In this document: piece after piece, positions 1-6,691 of the stretch | How the letters are laid out: every line of letters starts with the position of its first letter | Position numbering within the stretch: position 1 is the stretch's first letter | NCBI GenBank assembly: GCA_934086775.1 | Contig: CAKOIJ010000010.1 | Coordinates: 1 to 27,523, forward strand | Source of the DNA: an uncultured Bacilli bacterium | GTDB taxonomy: Bacteria; Bacillota_I; Bacilli_A; RF39; UBA660 | Direction of reading: 5' to 3' | Length of the DNA: 27,523 nucleotides | Made by a program: the position numbers and the translations under genes | The notes under the pieces: generated by a model | Told to the model about the DNA's origin: nothing | The model's input: only the letters and a program-made list of their open reading frames with translations | The model's database searches: none

Positions 1-534
1 TACTCAAAATATATAAGTACAGAAGCAGTATATTGTAATGATAGAGAAGTGGGAAGTGGAACATATAGTGCAACTGGATCAGAATTCTACTATGATGCAT
101 TTACAAGACTAGAGACAAATAAAACACTAACATATAATTGTACAAACATCAAAGATGCATTTTCAGGAAGTAATAGTGAAGCAAAACTAATATATCCAAT
201 AGGACTAATGACAGCAGATGAAATAACGTATGCTGGTGGCTATATATACACAAACTTACCTAGTCCATATGCATGGTATTATTTAAATAGTGCAGGAGGC
301 AGTATAACAGGAAGTACATGGTGGTGGTTGCTTTCGCCTCGCTACTGGAATGGCAACCGTGCTTACTCGTGGACTGTGAACGGTTCTAATCGTGCGGGTC
401 GTCTCTACGGCGGCTATGTGGACTTTTCGGGCGGTGTTCGTCCTACCATTTCTCTCAAAACTTGTACACTTTGGACTAGTGGAAATGGAGCACCTGAAAC
501 ACCGTACGAAATAAGTACTACAAGTGGATGTTGA
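1..534 (+). CDS. Surface-type protein with C-type-lectin/DUF6273-like C-terminal domain, 5' partial
   Basis: The frame is open from the first base of the window, so the N-terminus lies upstream; a GTG at 49 is probably internal. The 177 visible residues contain YPIGLMTADEITYAGG, then WWWLLSP, a variable stretch, GVRPTISLK and GNGAPETPYEI. This order (a GL..ADE motif, W-rich LSP, GVRP and a final GNG..NPY-type motif) matches, from memory, surface proteins of uncultured gut Firmicutes that combine a prepilin-like N-terminus with a DUF6273/C-type-lectin-like fold. The function is probably extracellular binding; no enzyme motif is visible. Codons 340-435 are GC-rich and contain no A-ending codon, unlike the rest of the gene (see the separate entry). 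It ends in TGA, the only such stop among genes here. A terminator follows at 617-647. The family call is moderately sure; the ligand is unknown. Confidence 0.6.
   Translation, partial: YSKYISTEAVYCNDREVGSGTYSATGSEFYYDAFTRLETNKTLTYNCTNIKDAFSGSNSEAKLIYPIGLMTADEITYAGGYIYTNLPSPYAWYYLNSAGGSITGSTWWWLLSPRYWNGNRAYSWTVNGSNRAGRLYGGYVDFSGGVRPTISLKTCTLWTSGNGAPETPYEISTTSGC
328..456 (+). other. GC-rich, adenine-poor variable-region-like segment inside the surface gene
   Basis: In codons 340-435 I count 55 G/C in 96 bases (57%) and 14 A. Of 32 codons, 25 end in C or T, 7 in G and none in A. Arg is CGT/CGC throughout, while neighbouring genes use mostly AGA. The segment encodes the part of the lectin-like domain between LSP and GVRP, where ligand-facing residues would lie. 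Loss of A with NNC/NNT codons retained is what adenine-directed mutagenesis of AAC/AAT template codons leaves in a diversity-generating retroelement variable region. No template repeat or reverse transcriptase is in the window, so a recombined foreign cassette is an alternative. Confidence 0.4.
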
Positions 535-616
535 GATTGATTCCATTAACTTAACTGTGTCTAACGATTAATTTACTAATATAATTACTATAAAAAAATT
601 AAAGGGTTAAATGGTT

Positions 617-647
617 AAAATAGTCAATAATGTTATTGACTATTTTT
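617..647 (+). terminator. Rho-independent terminator after the surface gene
   Basis: A perfect 14-bp inverted repeat (617-630 with 633-646) with a two-base centre ends in a T run. It lies 83 bases past the stop of the upstream gene and just before the topA promoter. Because it is A-rich on the left and T-rich on the right, it could work in both directions. Confidence 0.75.
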
Positions 648-659
648 AGTTATTAATAC

Positions 660-688
660 TTGACAAAATGAATTTATTTTACTATTCT
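660..688 (+). promoter_or_regulatory. topA promoter
   Basis: TTGACA (660-665), a 17-base spacer and TATTCT (683-688) form a near-consensus housekeeping sigma promoter. Transcription would start near 695, leaving a leader of about 65 bases before topA. A purine-rich ribosome binding site (AAGGAAAGGTG) sits at about 744-754. Confidence 0.75.
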
Positions 689-759
689 TATTAATGAAAA
701 GAGAAATTAAATATAAAATAAGATGTTAATTAATATTATATATAAGGAAAGGTGAATTA

Positions 760-2775
760 ATGAAAAATTTAGTAATAGTTGAAAGTCCTAGTAAGAGTAA
801 AACTATTGAAAAATATTTAGGAAAAGATTATAAAGTAACTAGTAGTAAGGGTCATGTTAGAGATTTGGCTACTACTGGTAAGTATGGATTAGGTGTTGAT
901 TTAGAAGATAATTTTAAACCTAATTATAAAGTTATTAAAGGTAAAGGAAAGTTAATAACTGATTTAAAAAAAGAAATTAAATCTAGTGATTATGTTATTC
1001 TTGCTACCGATCCAGACCGTGAAGGAGAAGCAATAAGTTGGCATTTAAAAGATGCCTTAGGACTTAAAGACAATTATGGAAGAGTTGTTTTTAATGAAAT
1101 AACTGAAAATGCTATTAAAGAAGCATTTAAACATCCTAGAGATATTGATATGGATTTAGTACATAGTCAAGAAAGTAGAAGAATTCTAGATAGAATAATA
1201 GGCTTTAGATTAAGTAAACTTATGCAAAGCAAGACAGAAGGTAAAAGTGCAGGAAGAGTACAAAGTGTAGCTTTAAAATTAATTGTTGATAGAGAAAGGG
1301 AAATAAATGCTTTTAAAAGTGAGGAATATTTTACTATTGAAGCTATTTTTAAAGATTTTGAAGCTAGCTTAACTAAATATAAGAATAAAAAGATAGAGAT
1401 TAAAACTCCAGTAGAAAGAGATAAGATACTTAATAGCTTAAGTAATGCTTTTACTATTGAAAGTGTAGAAAGTAAGGAAAAGAAAAAGAATAGTAAACTT
1501 GTCTTTACTACTAGTACTCTTACACAGATGGCTAGTATTAAACTAAATTTTAGTGCTTCTAAAACCATGCGTTTAGCACAAGGTTTATATGAAGGTAAGA
1601 AAATAGGAAATGATTTAGTTGGACTTATTTCATACATGAGAACAGATAGCACAAGATTAAGTGATGTTTTTGTTAAAGATGTATTTGATTATATTAAAGC
1701 TAATTATGGAAAAGAATATGTTGGATATGTAAAGAAAACTAAAGAAAAAGAAAATGTTCAAGATGCACATGAAGGTATTAGACCTACAAGTATTTTAAGA
1801 ACGCCAGAAAGTATTAAAGCATATTTAACTCCTGATGAGTATAAGTTATATAATTTAATATATATTAGAACTTTAGCAAGTTTAATGTCTGATGCTAAAG
1901 TAATGGCTACTAGTGTAGTTCTTGATAATAATGATTATAAGTTTAATGCAAGCGGGCAAGTTCTTACATTTGATGGTTATTTAAAGGTATATAGTGACTT
2001 TGAAGAAAGTAAAGATAAAATACTCCCTGATTTAGCAAATTATAATTCAAATGTAATAATTAGTAATGAAATTAAAGCTACTAGTCATTTTACTGAACCA
2101 CCTGCTAGATATACTGAAGATAAGTTAATTAAAGAATTAGAAAGTTTAGGAATAGGAAGACCAAGTACATATGTTAAGATAATTGAAGTTTTAAAAGAAC
2201 GAAAATATATTACTGTTGAAAGTAAGAAATTTATTCCTACTACTGTAGGTATTCAAGTAACAGATAAATTACAAGAATTTTTTAAGTCAATTATTAATGT
2301 TAAATATACTTCTGATATGGAAACTGATTTAGATAAAGTTGCTGAAGGTAAAGAAGTTTGGTATGAACTACTAGACAAGTTTTATAAAGATTTTGAACCA
2401 CTAGTGGACGAAGCATATTCTAAAATGGAAAAGGACGCTCCAGAAGAAACTGGAGATACTTGTCCAGAATGTGGTAAACCTTTAGTTTATAGATATGGCA
2501 AATTTGGTAAGTTTATAGCTTGTAGTGGATATCCAGAATGTAAGTATATTCCCAAAAAAGAAAAGGAAACTACTGTTATTTGTAAATGTCCTAAATGTGA
2601 TGGCGATATTATAGTTAAGAGAACTAAAAGAGGAAAAGAGTTCTATGGATGTAATAATTATCCTAAATGTAAGTATGCGCTTTGGGATAAACCAACAGGA
2701 GAAGTATGTCCTAAATGTGGCGAATTATTAGTAGAAAAGAAAGAGGAAATTATTTGTCCAAATTGCAAAGAGTAG
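760..2775 (+). CDS. topA: DNA topoisomerase I (type IA)
   Basis: The enzyme relaxes negative supercoils by single-strand passage in the nucleoid. The 671-residue product is full length. The N-terminal Toprim domain opens with VIVESPSKSKTIEKYLG (Glu8) and has the metal motif DPDRE (Asp84, Asp86, Glu88). The catalytic tyrosine is Tyr292 in SYMRTDS, with the adjacent conserved Arg294. The C-terminus carries three C4 zinc-ribbon repeats starting near Cys568, Cys608 and Cys650, as in Firmicute and proteobacterial TopA. The first two have the usual spacing (CPxCG..C..YPxC); the last is shorter and ends the protein. The start is fixed by AAGGAAAGGTG about 6-8 bases upstream and by the Toprim N-terminus. 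It is monocistronic: its own promoter lies upstream, and a terminator hairpin overlaps its TAG stop. Confidence 0.97.
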   Translation: MKNLVIVESPSKSKTIEKYLGKDYKVTSSKGHVRDLATTGKYGLGVDLEDNFKPNYKVIKGKGKLITDLKKEIKSSDYVILATDPDREGEAISWHLKDALGLKDNYGRVVFNEITENAIKEAFKHPRDIDMDLVHSQESRRILDRIIGFRLSKLMQSKTEGKSAGRVQSVALKLIVDREREINAFKSEEYFTIEAIFKDFEASLTKYKNKKIEIKTPVERDKILNSLSNAFTIESVESKEKKKNSKLVFTTSTLTQMASIKLNFSASKTMRLAQGLYEGKKIGNDLVGLISYMRTDSTRLSDVFVKDVFDYIKANYGKEYVGYVKKTKEKENVQDAHEGIRPTSILRTPESIKAYLTPDEYKLYNLIYIRTLASLMSDAKVMATSVVLDNNDYKFNASGQVLTFDGYLKVYSDFEESKDKILPDLANYNSNVIISNEIKATSHFTEPPARYTEDKLIKELESLGIGRPSTYVKIIEVLKERKYITVESKKFIPTTVGIQVTDKLQEFFKSIINVKYTSDMETDLDKVAEGKEVWYELLDKFYKDFEPLVDEAYSKMEKDAPEETGDTCPECGKPLVYRYGKFGKFIACSGYPECKYIPKKEKETTVICKCPKCDGDIIVKRTKRGKEFYGCNNYPKCKYALWDKPTGEVCPKCGELLVEKKEEIICPNCKE

Positions 2776-2788
2776 TAACTACTCTTTT
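2767..2788 (+). terminator. topA terminator overlapping its stop codon
   Basis: AAAGAGTAG (2767-2775) pairs perfectly with CTACTCTTT (2779-2787) around a TAA loop, followed by T residues. The left arm contains the topA TAG stop codon, so the hairpin is partly coding sequence. Confidence 0.7.
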
Positions 2789-2804
2789 AATTTGATTTTA
2801 ATTA

Positions 2805-2813
2805 TGATATAAT
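2805..2813 (+). promoter_or_regulatory. Extended -10 promoter for the two pilin-like genes
   Basis: TGATATAAT is a perfect extended -10 element (TGn plus TATAAT at 2808-2813). No good -35 is seen 17 bases upstream. Transcription would start near 2820, so the leader before the ATG at 2836 is only about 16 bases and contains the ribosome binding site GAAAGAAGGA. Confidence 0.6.
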
Positions 2814-2835
2814 TCTCATAGAAAGAAGGAATATT

Positions 2836-3261
2836 ATGAAATTAAATAAAAAAGGATGGGGATATGCAGCGTTTTTCTCATTCATATTACTTTTTATTAT
2901 TTGCTTAATTGTAGTAGCGGTAGCCCTAAGAGCGCATGGACTACTTGATGAGAACTGGAACTTTAAAAGTATAAGTAATAAAGAAAAAACAAATTATACT
3001 TTACTTGAAAATAATGTAGTAGAAGCTTCAAAAAAGTATGTAGGAAAGTACTATAATAATGAACTAGGTTTAGATACACTTTATATTAAAGTAAATCAAT
3101 TAATTAGTAATAACTTTATAGAAGAAGTAAAAGATAATGATGGGACTTGTTCTGGGTATGTAAGTGTTTATTTAAATGATAGAAACAATATAGTTTATGA
3201 GCCATATTTAAAATGTAAGAAATATACTACTAAAGGTTATAATGAAAGGCATGATAATTAA
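2836..3261 (+). CDS. Membrane-anchored pilin-like protein, first of a pair
   Basis: This 141-residue protein has a Lys-rich N-terminus (MKLNKKGWGY), one long hydrophobic segment (about residues 10-32) and an extracellular-looking remainder. The layout resembles a (pseudo)pilin: a KKG before the hydrophobic helix, then an amphipathic stretch (EASKKYVGKYY), a small domain and two cysteines, Cys105 and Cys127. The classical prepilin Glu at +5 is not obvious, so processing by prepilin peptidase is uncertain. The next gene encodes a protein of the same plan with two cysteines at almost the same spacing (22 versus 21 residues), suggesting tandem duplication and a shared disulfide. The start is set by GAAAGAAGGA and the short leader from the extended -10 promoter. 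I recognise no named family; a role in a surface filament or secretion assembly is inference. Confidence 0.7.
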   Translation: MKLNKKGWGYAAFFSFILLFIICLIVVAVALRAHGLLDENWNFKSISNKEKTNYTLLENNVVEASKKYVGKYYNNELGLDTLYIKVNQLISNNFIEEVKDNDGTCSGYVSVYLNDRNNIVYEPYLKCKKYTTKGYNERHDN

Positions 3262-3581
3262 TGAGTAATAAAGTTATAATAGTATGGGGAAGTATAATAA
3301 TATTACTTGTTTGTACATTATTTCTAATTGGTTCTAAACACCAAGGAGAAATAAAATATATATCACTTAAAGATGAAGTTAAAACATCTGTTAAGAAATA
3401 TATGAAAGATAATAATTTAAAAGCCCCACTAGTAATTACTAGTGAAGAATTAGAAAGTTTAGGATATATTAAAGAATTAAAACTAGAAGAAAAAGTATGT
3501 GCTAGTGATATAAGTGTTAATAAGAAATTTATTTTTACTACTTATGATATTAAGTTCACTTGTATTAAAAGCGAAAATTAA
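3261..3581 (+). CDS. Membrane-anchored pilin-like protein, second of a pair
   Basis: The ATG overlaps the upstream TAA by one base (TAATG), so the two genes are translationally coupled. The 106-residue product has an N-terminal hydrophobic helix (about residues 5-24) with little cytoplasmic sequence. A domain follows containing VKTSVKKYMKDNN, a SEELESLGYIKEL segment, and cysteines Cys80 and Cys101. It parallels the upstream protein (VVEASKKYVGKYY, LISNNFIEEV, Cys105/Cys127), so the two look like diverged paralogues that may form one complex. No catalytic motif is visible. It is shorter than its partner, mostly between the membrane segment and the amphipathic helix. I see no clear terminator directly after the stop; the next hairpin terminator belongs to the RNA at 3663. 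Confidence 0.68.
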   Translation: MSNKVIIVWGSIIILLVCTLFLIGSKHQGEIKYISLKDEVKTSVKKYMKDNNLKAPLVITSEELESLGYIKELKLEEKVCASDISVNKKFIFTTYDIKFTCIKSEN

Positions 3582-3635
3582 AAGTATAAAATAAAGTGCT
3601 TAATATTATTTAATATAATTGATATAACGTATACA

Positions 3636-3656
3636 TGAAGAAATACTTCATATAAT
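3636..3656 (+). promoter_or_regulatory. Candidate promoter and dyad for the small RNA
   Basis: A consensus TATAAT lies at 3651-3656, and transcription from it would begin near 3663, where the structured sequence starts with GGAC. No good -35 is present. Immediately upstream is a perfect dyad, TGAAG-N5-CTTCA (3636-3650), that could be a repressor or activator site. Confidence 0.4.
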
Positions 3657-3662
3657 ATAAAA

Positions 3663-3766
3663 GGACAAACAAAACGAGTATTACCTAGTTTTCGCTGTTA
3701 GGTGTTACTCAGTCCGTATTCGTTCTGAAGAACACCGTCTCAGTTGAGTCAGTGTTCTTTTTTTTT
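3663..3766 (+). ncRNA. Unclassified structured small RNA, about 105 nt
   Basis: This island is clearly richer in G/C than its flanks and folds well by eye. GGAC (3663-3666) pairs with GTCC (3712-3715). Inside that, a 12-position stem with one mismatch joins 3676-3687 (GAGTATTACCTA) to 3699-3710 (TAGGTGTTACTC). The 3' end is a strong hairpin followed by nine T. An alternative stem pairs AACGAGTA (3673-3680) with TATTCGTT (3717-3724), excluding the first fold, so switching is possible. A second promoter with its own -35 lies downstream of the terminator and before the RNase J gene, so this looks like an independent transcript rather than that gene's leader. It does not match the SRP, tmRNA, RNase P, T-box or common riboswitch motifs I know. 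Confidence 0.5.
3728..3766 (+). terminator. Rho-independent terminator of the small RNA
   Basis: AAGAACAC (3728-3735) pairs with GTGTTCTT (3752-3759), with a short inner CTCA/TGAG helix and a run of nine T (3758-3766). This is one of the strongest terminators in the window. Confidence 0.85.
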
Positions 3767-3817
3767 GTTATTGAAACAGATACTACTAACGTTTGCTTTT
3801 TTTGGTTACACTATTAA

Positions 3818-3846
3818 TTGACTAAAACGTTAAATTGTGGTATATT
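3818..3846 (+). promoter_or_regulatory. Promoter of the RNase J-cysteine desulfurase-thiI operon
   Basis: TTGACT (3818-3823), a 17-base spacer and TATATT (3841-3846) make a good promoter. An inverted repeat of AACGTTT (3788-3794) and AAACGTT (3825-3831) spans it, with the right half inside the spacer; this is a possible operator. The operon's first gene has a strong ribosome binding site, AAAAGGAGTGA. Confidence 0.7.
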
Positions 3847-3904
3847 TATGTAGTCATTTGAGAACTATTATTTTAATTTATATAATAAAAAGGAGTGATA
3901 CTTT

Positions 3905-5554
3905 ATGAATAAAATAAGAGTATTTAGTCTTGGTGGGCTAAATGAAAATGGAAAGAATTTATATATAATTGAACTTAATAACAGAATATTAATATTTGAT
4001 GCTGGACTTAAGTATGCTAATGAAAAGATGCTTGGAGTAGATCATGTCATACCTGATTTTAGTTATTTAGTTCAAAATAAGAAAAGAATAGTAGGTTTAT
4101 TTTTAAGTCATGCTCATTATGAAAATATTGGTGCAGTCAGTGACTTAATTAAATGTTTACCTGATTTACACATTTTTGCAACTAATTATACAAGTAAGAT
4201 ACTTGAAATAGAATGTGCTGCAGCTGAAGTTAAGATAAAGAATTTACATGTTATTAAACCTCACAGAAAAATAGATTTTAAAGAGTTTAGCGTATTTCCT
4301 TTTAGTGTGAGTCACAGTGTACCAGAAAGTGTTGGATATAGCATCAATACTTCTGATGGTGCAATTGTATACATGAGTGATTTTGTTATTGACTCAACTA
4401 TGAAAGGCGCCTATGATATGGATTTAGGTAAACTAGCTTATATTGGTAAACAAGGAGTACTTCTTTTAATGAATGAAAGTGTATTTAGTGAGAAAGCTGG
4501 ATTTACGAGTCCTAATCATAAACTTGATAAGTATTATAAAAATGCAATTGAAAAGAGTGAAGGAAGAGTCATTTTTAGTATTTTACCACTTCATCTCTTA
4601 ACAATTCAAAACATTTTAGATGCAGTTAAAGATACTGATAGAAAAGTAGTAGTAATGGGTAAATACTTACAAAATATAATTGACATGGCTATTAAAGAAG
4701 GATATTTAAATGTACGTGAAGGTTTAATAGGTGATTTAAAAGATTTAAAAGAAAAGAATACTGTTATACTTGTAAGCAATGATAGAGAAGCACCTTACTA
4801 TAATTTATCTAGAATAGTTAATGGCTATGATAAGTATGTAATAATTGAAAAGAATGATTCAATATGCTTTGCTGATCCTTCTTATGAAGCTAATGAACTT
4901 TCTAGTGTTAAAATTAAGAATGAAATAGCAGTACATGGTATTAATATATTTGATGTTCCTAAAAATAAGAATGTTAGATTACATGCATCAAGCCAAGACT
5001 TAATGTTAATGGTAAAGATATTTAATCCTAAATATTACATGCCTATTAAAGGTGAATATCGTTATCAAGTAGGTAATGCTAAGCTTGCTTTAGAAGTTGG
5101 AATACCTAAAGAAAACATCCTTTTAAAAGAAAATGGAGATGTAGTAGAATTTAATGATGGTAAGCTAATTCCTAAAGGAGAGCATATTAAAGTTGATGAT
5201 GTTTTAATTGATGGTAAGAGTTCTAATGATGTGGGAGAACTTGTTCTAAAGGATAGAGAAATGCTAGGAAATAATGGACTAGTATTAATATCAGCAACTG
5301 TTAGCAAAAAAAATAAAAATATAATAAGTGGCCCAGAAGTTTTAACAAGAGGTTTTATATTTAACAAAGATAATTTAGATATAATAGAAGAAATTAAAAC
5401 TAGAAGTAAAGAAATTATTAAAAATAATACTCATAATGGTAAATATGCTGATTATTCTAAAATTAGAACTGATATTAGAGAGAATATTGGCACTTATATT
5501 TACAAACTAACTGAAAGTAAACCTGTTATTTTAACAGTTGTTCAAGAAATGTAG
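3905..5554 (+). CDS. RNase J-family protein with degenerate catalytic site (J2-like)
   Basis: The 549-residue protein has the full RNase J layout: metallo-beta-lactamase plus beta-CASP domain (about residues 1-450), then a C-terminal domain. Family landmarks include LGGLNENGKN, FDAGLKYANE..LG, HSVPESVGYSINT and PKYYMPIKGEYRY. RNase J enzymes degrade and process mRNA and rRNA (5' exonuclease and endonuclease), usually with two metal ions held by HxHxDH. Here that motif reads H69-A-H71-Y-E73-N74, so the Asp and last His are lost. The later HGEYRH-type His is Lys382, and the DST motif has become NES (about residues 197-199). His360 of the GHAS-type motif remains. Little or no nuclease activity is therefore expected, as for RNase J2-type partners that support a catalytic RNase J1; that role is inference. 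It leads an operon with the cysteine desulfurase 9 bases downstream. Confidence 0.88.
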   Translation: MNKIRVFSLGGLNENGKNLYIIELNNRILIFDAGLKYANEKMLGVDHVIPDFSYLVQNKKRIVGLFLSHAHYENIGAVSDLIKCLPDLHIFATNYTSKILEIECAAAEVKIKNLHVIKPHRKIDFKEFSVFPFSVSHSVPESVGYSINTSDGAIVYMSDFVIDSTMKGAYDMDLGKLAYIGKQGVLLLMNESVFSEKAGFTSPNHKLDKYYKNAIEKSEGRVIFSILPLHLLTIQNILDAVKDTDRKVVVMGKYLQNIIDMAIKEGYLNVREGLIGDLKDLKEKNTVILVSNDREAPYYNLSRIVNGYDKYVIIEKNDSICFADPSYEANELSSVKIKNEIAVHGINIFDVPKNKNVRLHASSQDLMLMVKIFNPKYYMPIKGEYRYQVGNAKLALEVGIPKENILLKENGDVVEFNDGKLIPKGEHIKVDDVLIDGKSSNDVGELVLKDREMLGNNGLVLISATVSKKNKNIISGPEVLTRGFIFNKDNLDIIEEIKTRSKEIIKNNTHNGKYADYSKIRTDIRENIGTYIYKLTESKPVILTVVQEM

Positions 5555-5563
5555 GTGATAGTT

Positions 5564-6688
5564 ATGATTTATTTAGATTATAGTGCTACTACTCCAGTAC
5601 TTCCTGAAGTACTGGATAGTTATGTTAAAGTAACTACTGATTATATAGGTAATGCTAATTCTATACATAATTTAGGAGTTAAATCTAAAGAATTAATGCT
5701 TAAAGCTAGTAAACAAATAGCTTCTTGTTTAGGGTGCAAATTTAATGAACTTATTTATACAAGTGGTTCTAGCGAAAGTAATAGTACTGCTATTAAAGGT
5801 GTGGCTTTTAAGTATAAAGAAAGAGGAAAACATATTATTACTAGTTATTACGAACATAAAAGTGTTAGTGAAACTATGAAATTTTTAGAGACTAAAGGTT
5901 TTGAAATTAGTTATATTAAGTTAAATGAAAATGGAGAAATAGATTTAAAAGATTTAGAAAGTTTAATTAGAGAAGATACTATATTAGTTAGTATATGTGC
6001 AGTCAATAGTGAAATAGGTTTCAAAGCACCCCTTAAAACTATCAGACAAATTATTAATAAGAAAAATCCTAGGGTAATACTGCACTCAGATATGACACAA
6101 GCACTTGGTAAGATTAATATTAATTTAAATGATGTAGATTTAGCTAGTATGAGCAGTCATAAGATATATGCACCTAAAGGAATTGGACTTCTTTATAAGA
6201 AAAGCACCCTAGAAATAGAACCACTAATATATGGGTTAACTGAAAATTGCCCTTTTAGAGGTGGAACACCTGCACTACCACTAATAGTTAGTTTTTCTAA
6301 AGCTATTAGAATTGCTAGTGAAAATATAGAAAATAATTATAAGCATGTTGAAGAATTAAATAATATGCTTACTGAGGGATTAAAGAATTTACCAGTACAT
6401 ATTAATTCTAATAAATTATGTGTTCCTCATATCTTTAATTTGAGCCTTAGAAAAATTAAAAGCGAAACTTTTGTAAGAGCAATTGAAAAATATGGAATAT
6501 ATATTAGTACTACAACAGCATGTTCTAGTAATGAACCATCTAGTATTCTTAAACATTATATTAGTGATAAAGAAATTAATACTACAAGTATTAGAATTAG
6601 TTTAAGTTATATGACTACTAAGAAAGAAATAGAAGAGTTTATTGTTTCATTTATTAAAACATATAATGAACTACTATTAAAGGAGTAA
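5564..6688 (+). CDS. Cysteine desulfurase (NifS/IscS family), thiI-linked
   Basis: This is a PLP enzyme that takes sulfur from L-cysteine and passes it as a persulfide to acceptors. Family features in the 374-residue product are YLDYSATTP at the start, His98 (YEHKSV), the HSDMTQALGK cofactor motif, the Schiff-base Lys200 in SSHKIYAPKG, and the catalytic Cys320 in TTTACSSNEPSS, followed by ISDKEINTTSIRISLS. I chose the ATG at 5564 over an in-frame GTG at 5555 because AGGTGA (5553-5558) lies five bases before it and the family starts with the strand MIYLDY. It sits 3 bases before thiI, so like NifZ-ThiI pairs in Firmicutes it most likely supplies sulfur for tRNA 4-thiouridine; supply for other thio-pathways cannot be excluded. 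Confidence 0.94.
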   Translation: MIYLDYSATTPVLPEVLDSYVKVTTDYIGNANSIHNLGVKSKELMLKASKQIASCLGCKFNELIYTSGSSESNSTAIKGVAFKYKERGKHIITSYYEHKSVSETMKFLETKGFEISYIKLNENGEIDLKDLESLIREDTILVSICAVNSEIGFKAPLKTIRQIINKKNPRVILHSDMTQALGKININLNDVDLASMSSHKIYAPKGIGLLYKKSTLEIEPLIYGLTENCPFRGGTPALPLIVSFSKAIRIASENIENNYKHVEELNNMLTEGLKNLPVHINSNKLCVPHIFNLSLRKIKSETFVRAIEKYGIYISTTTACSSNEPSSILKHYISDKEINTTSIRISLSYMTTKKEIEEFIVSFIKTYNELLLKE

Positions 6689-6691
6689 CCT

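Noticed and set aside
283..546. Reverse-strand open frame opposite the surface gene
   Set aside because: It is Cys/Thr-rich nonsense antisense to the GC-rich segment; its openness follows from the unusual composition of the sense strand.
3663..3766. tRNA, SRP RNA, tmRNA or a standard riboswitch
   Set aside because: No cloverleaf or CCA end, no GGAAGC-type SRP loop, and none of the conserved cores of T-box, TPP, SAM, purine, glycine or FMN classes can be found.
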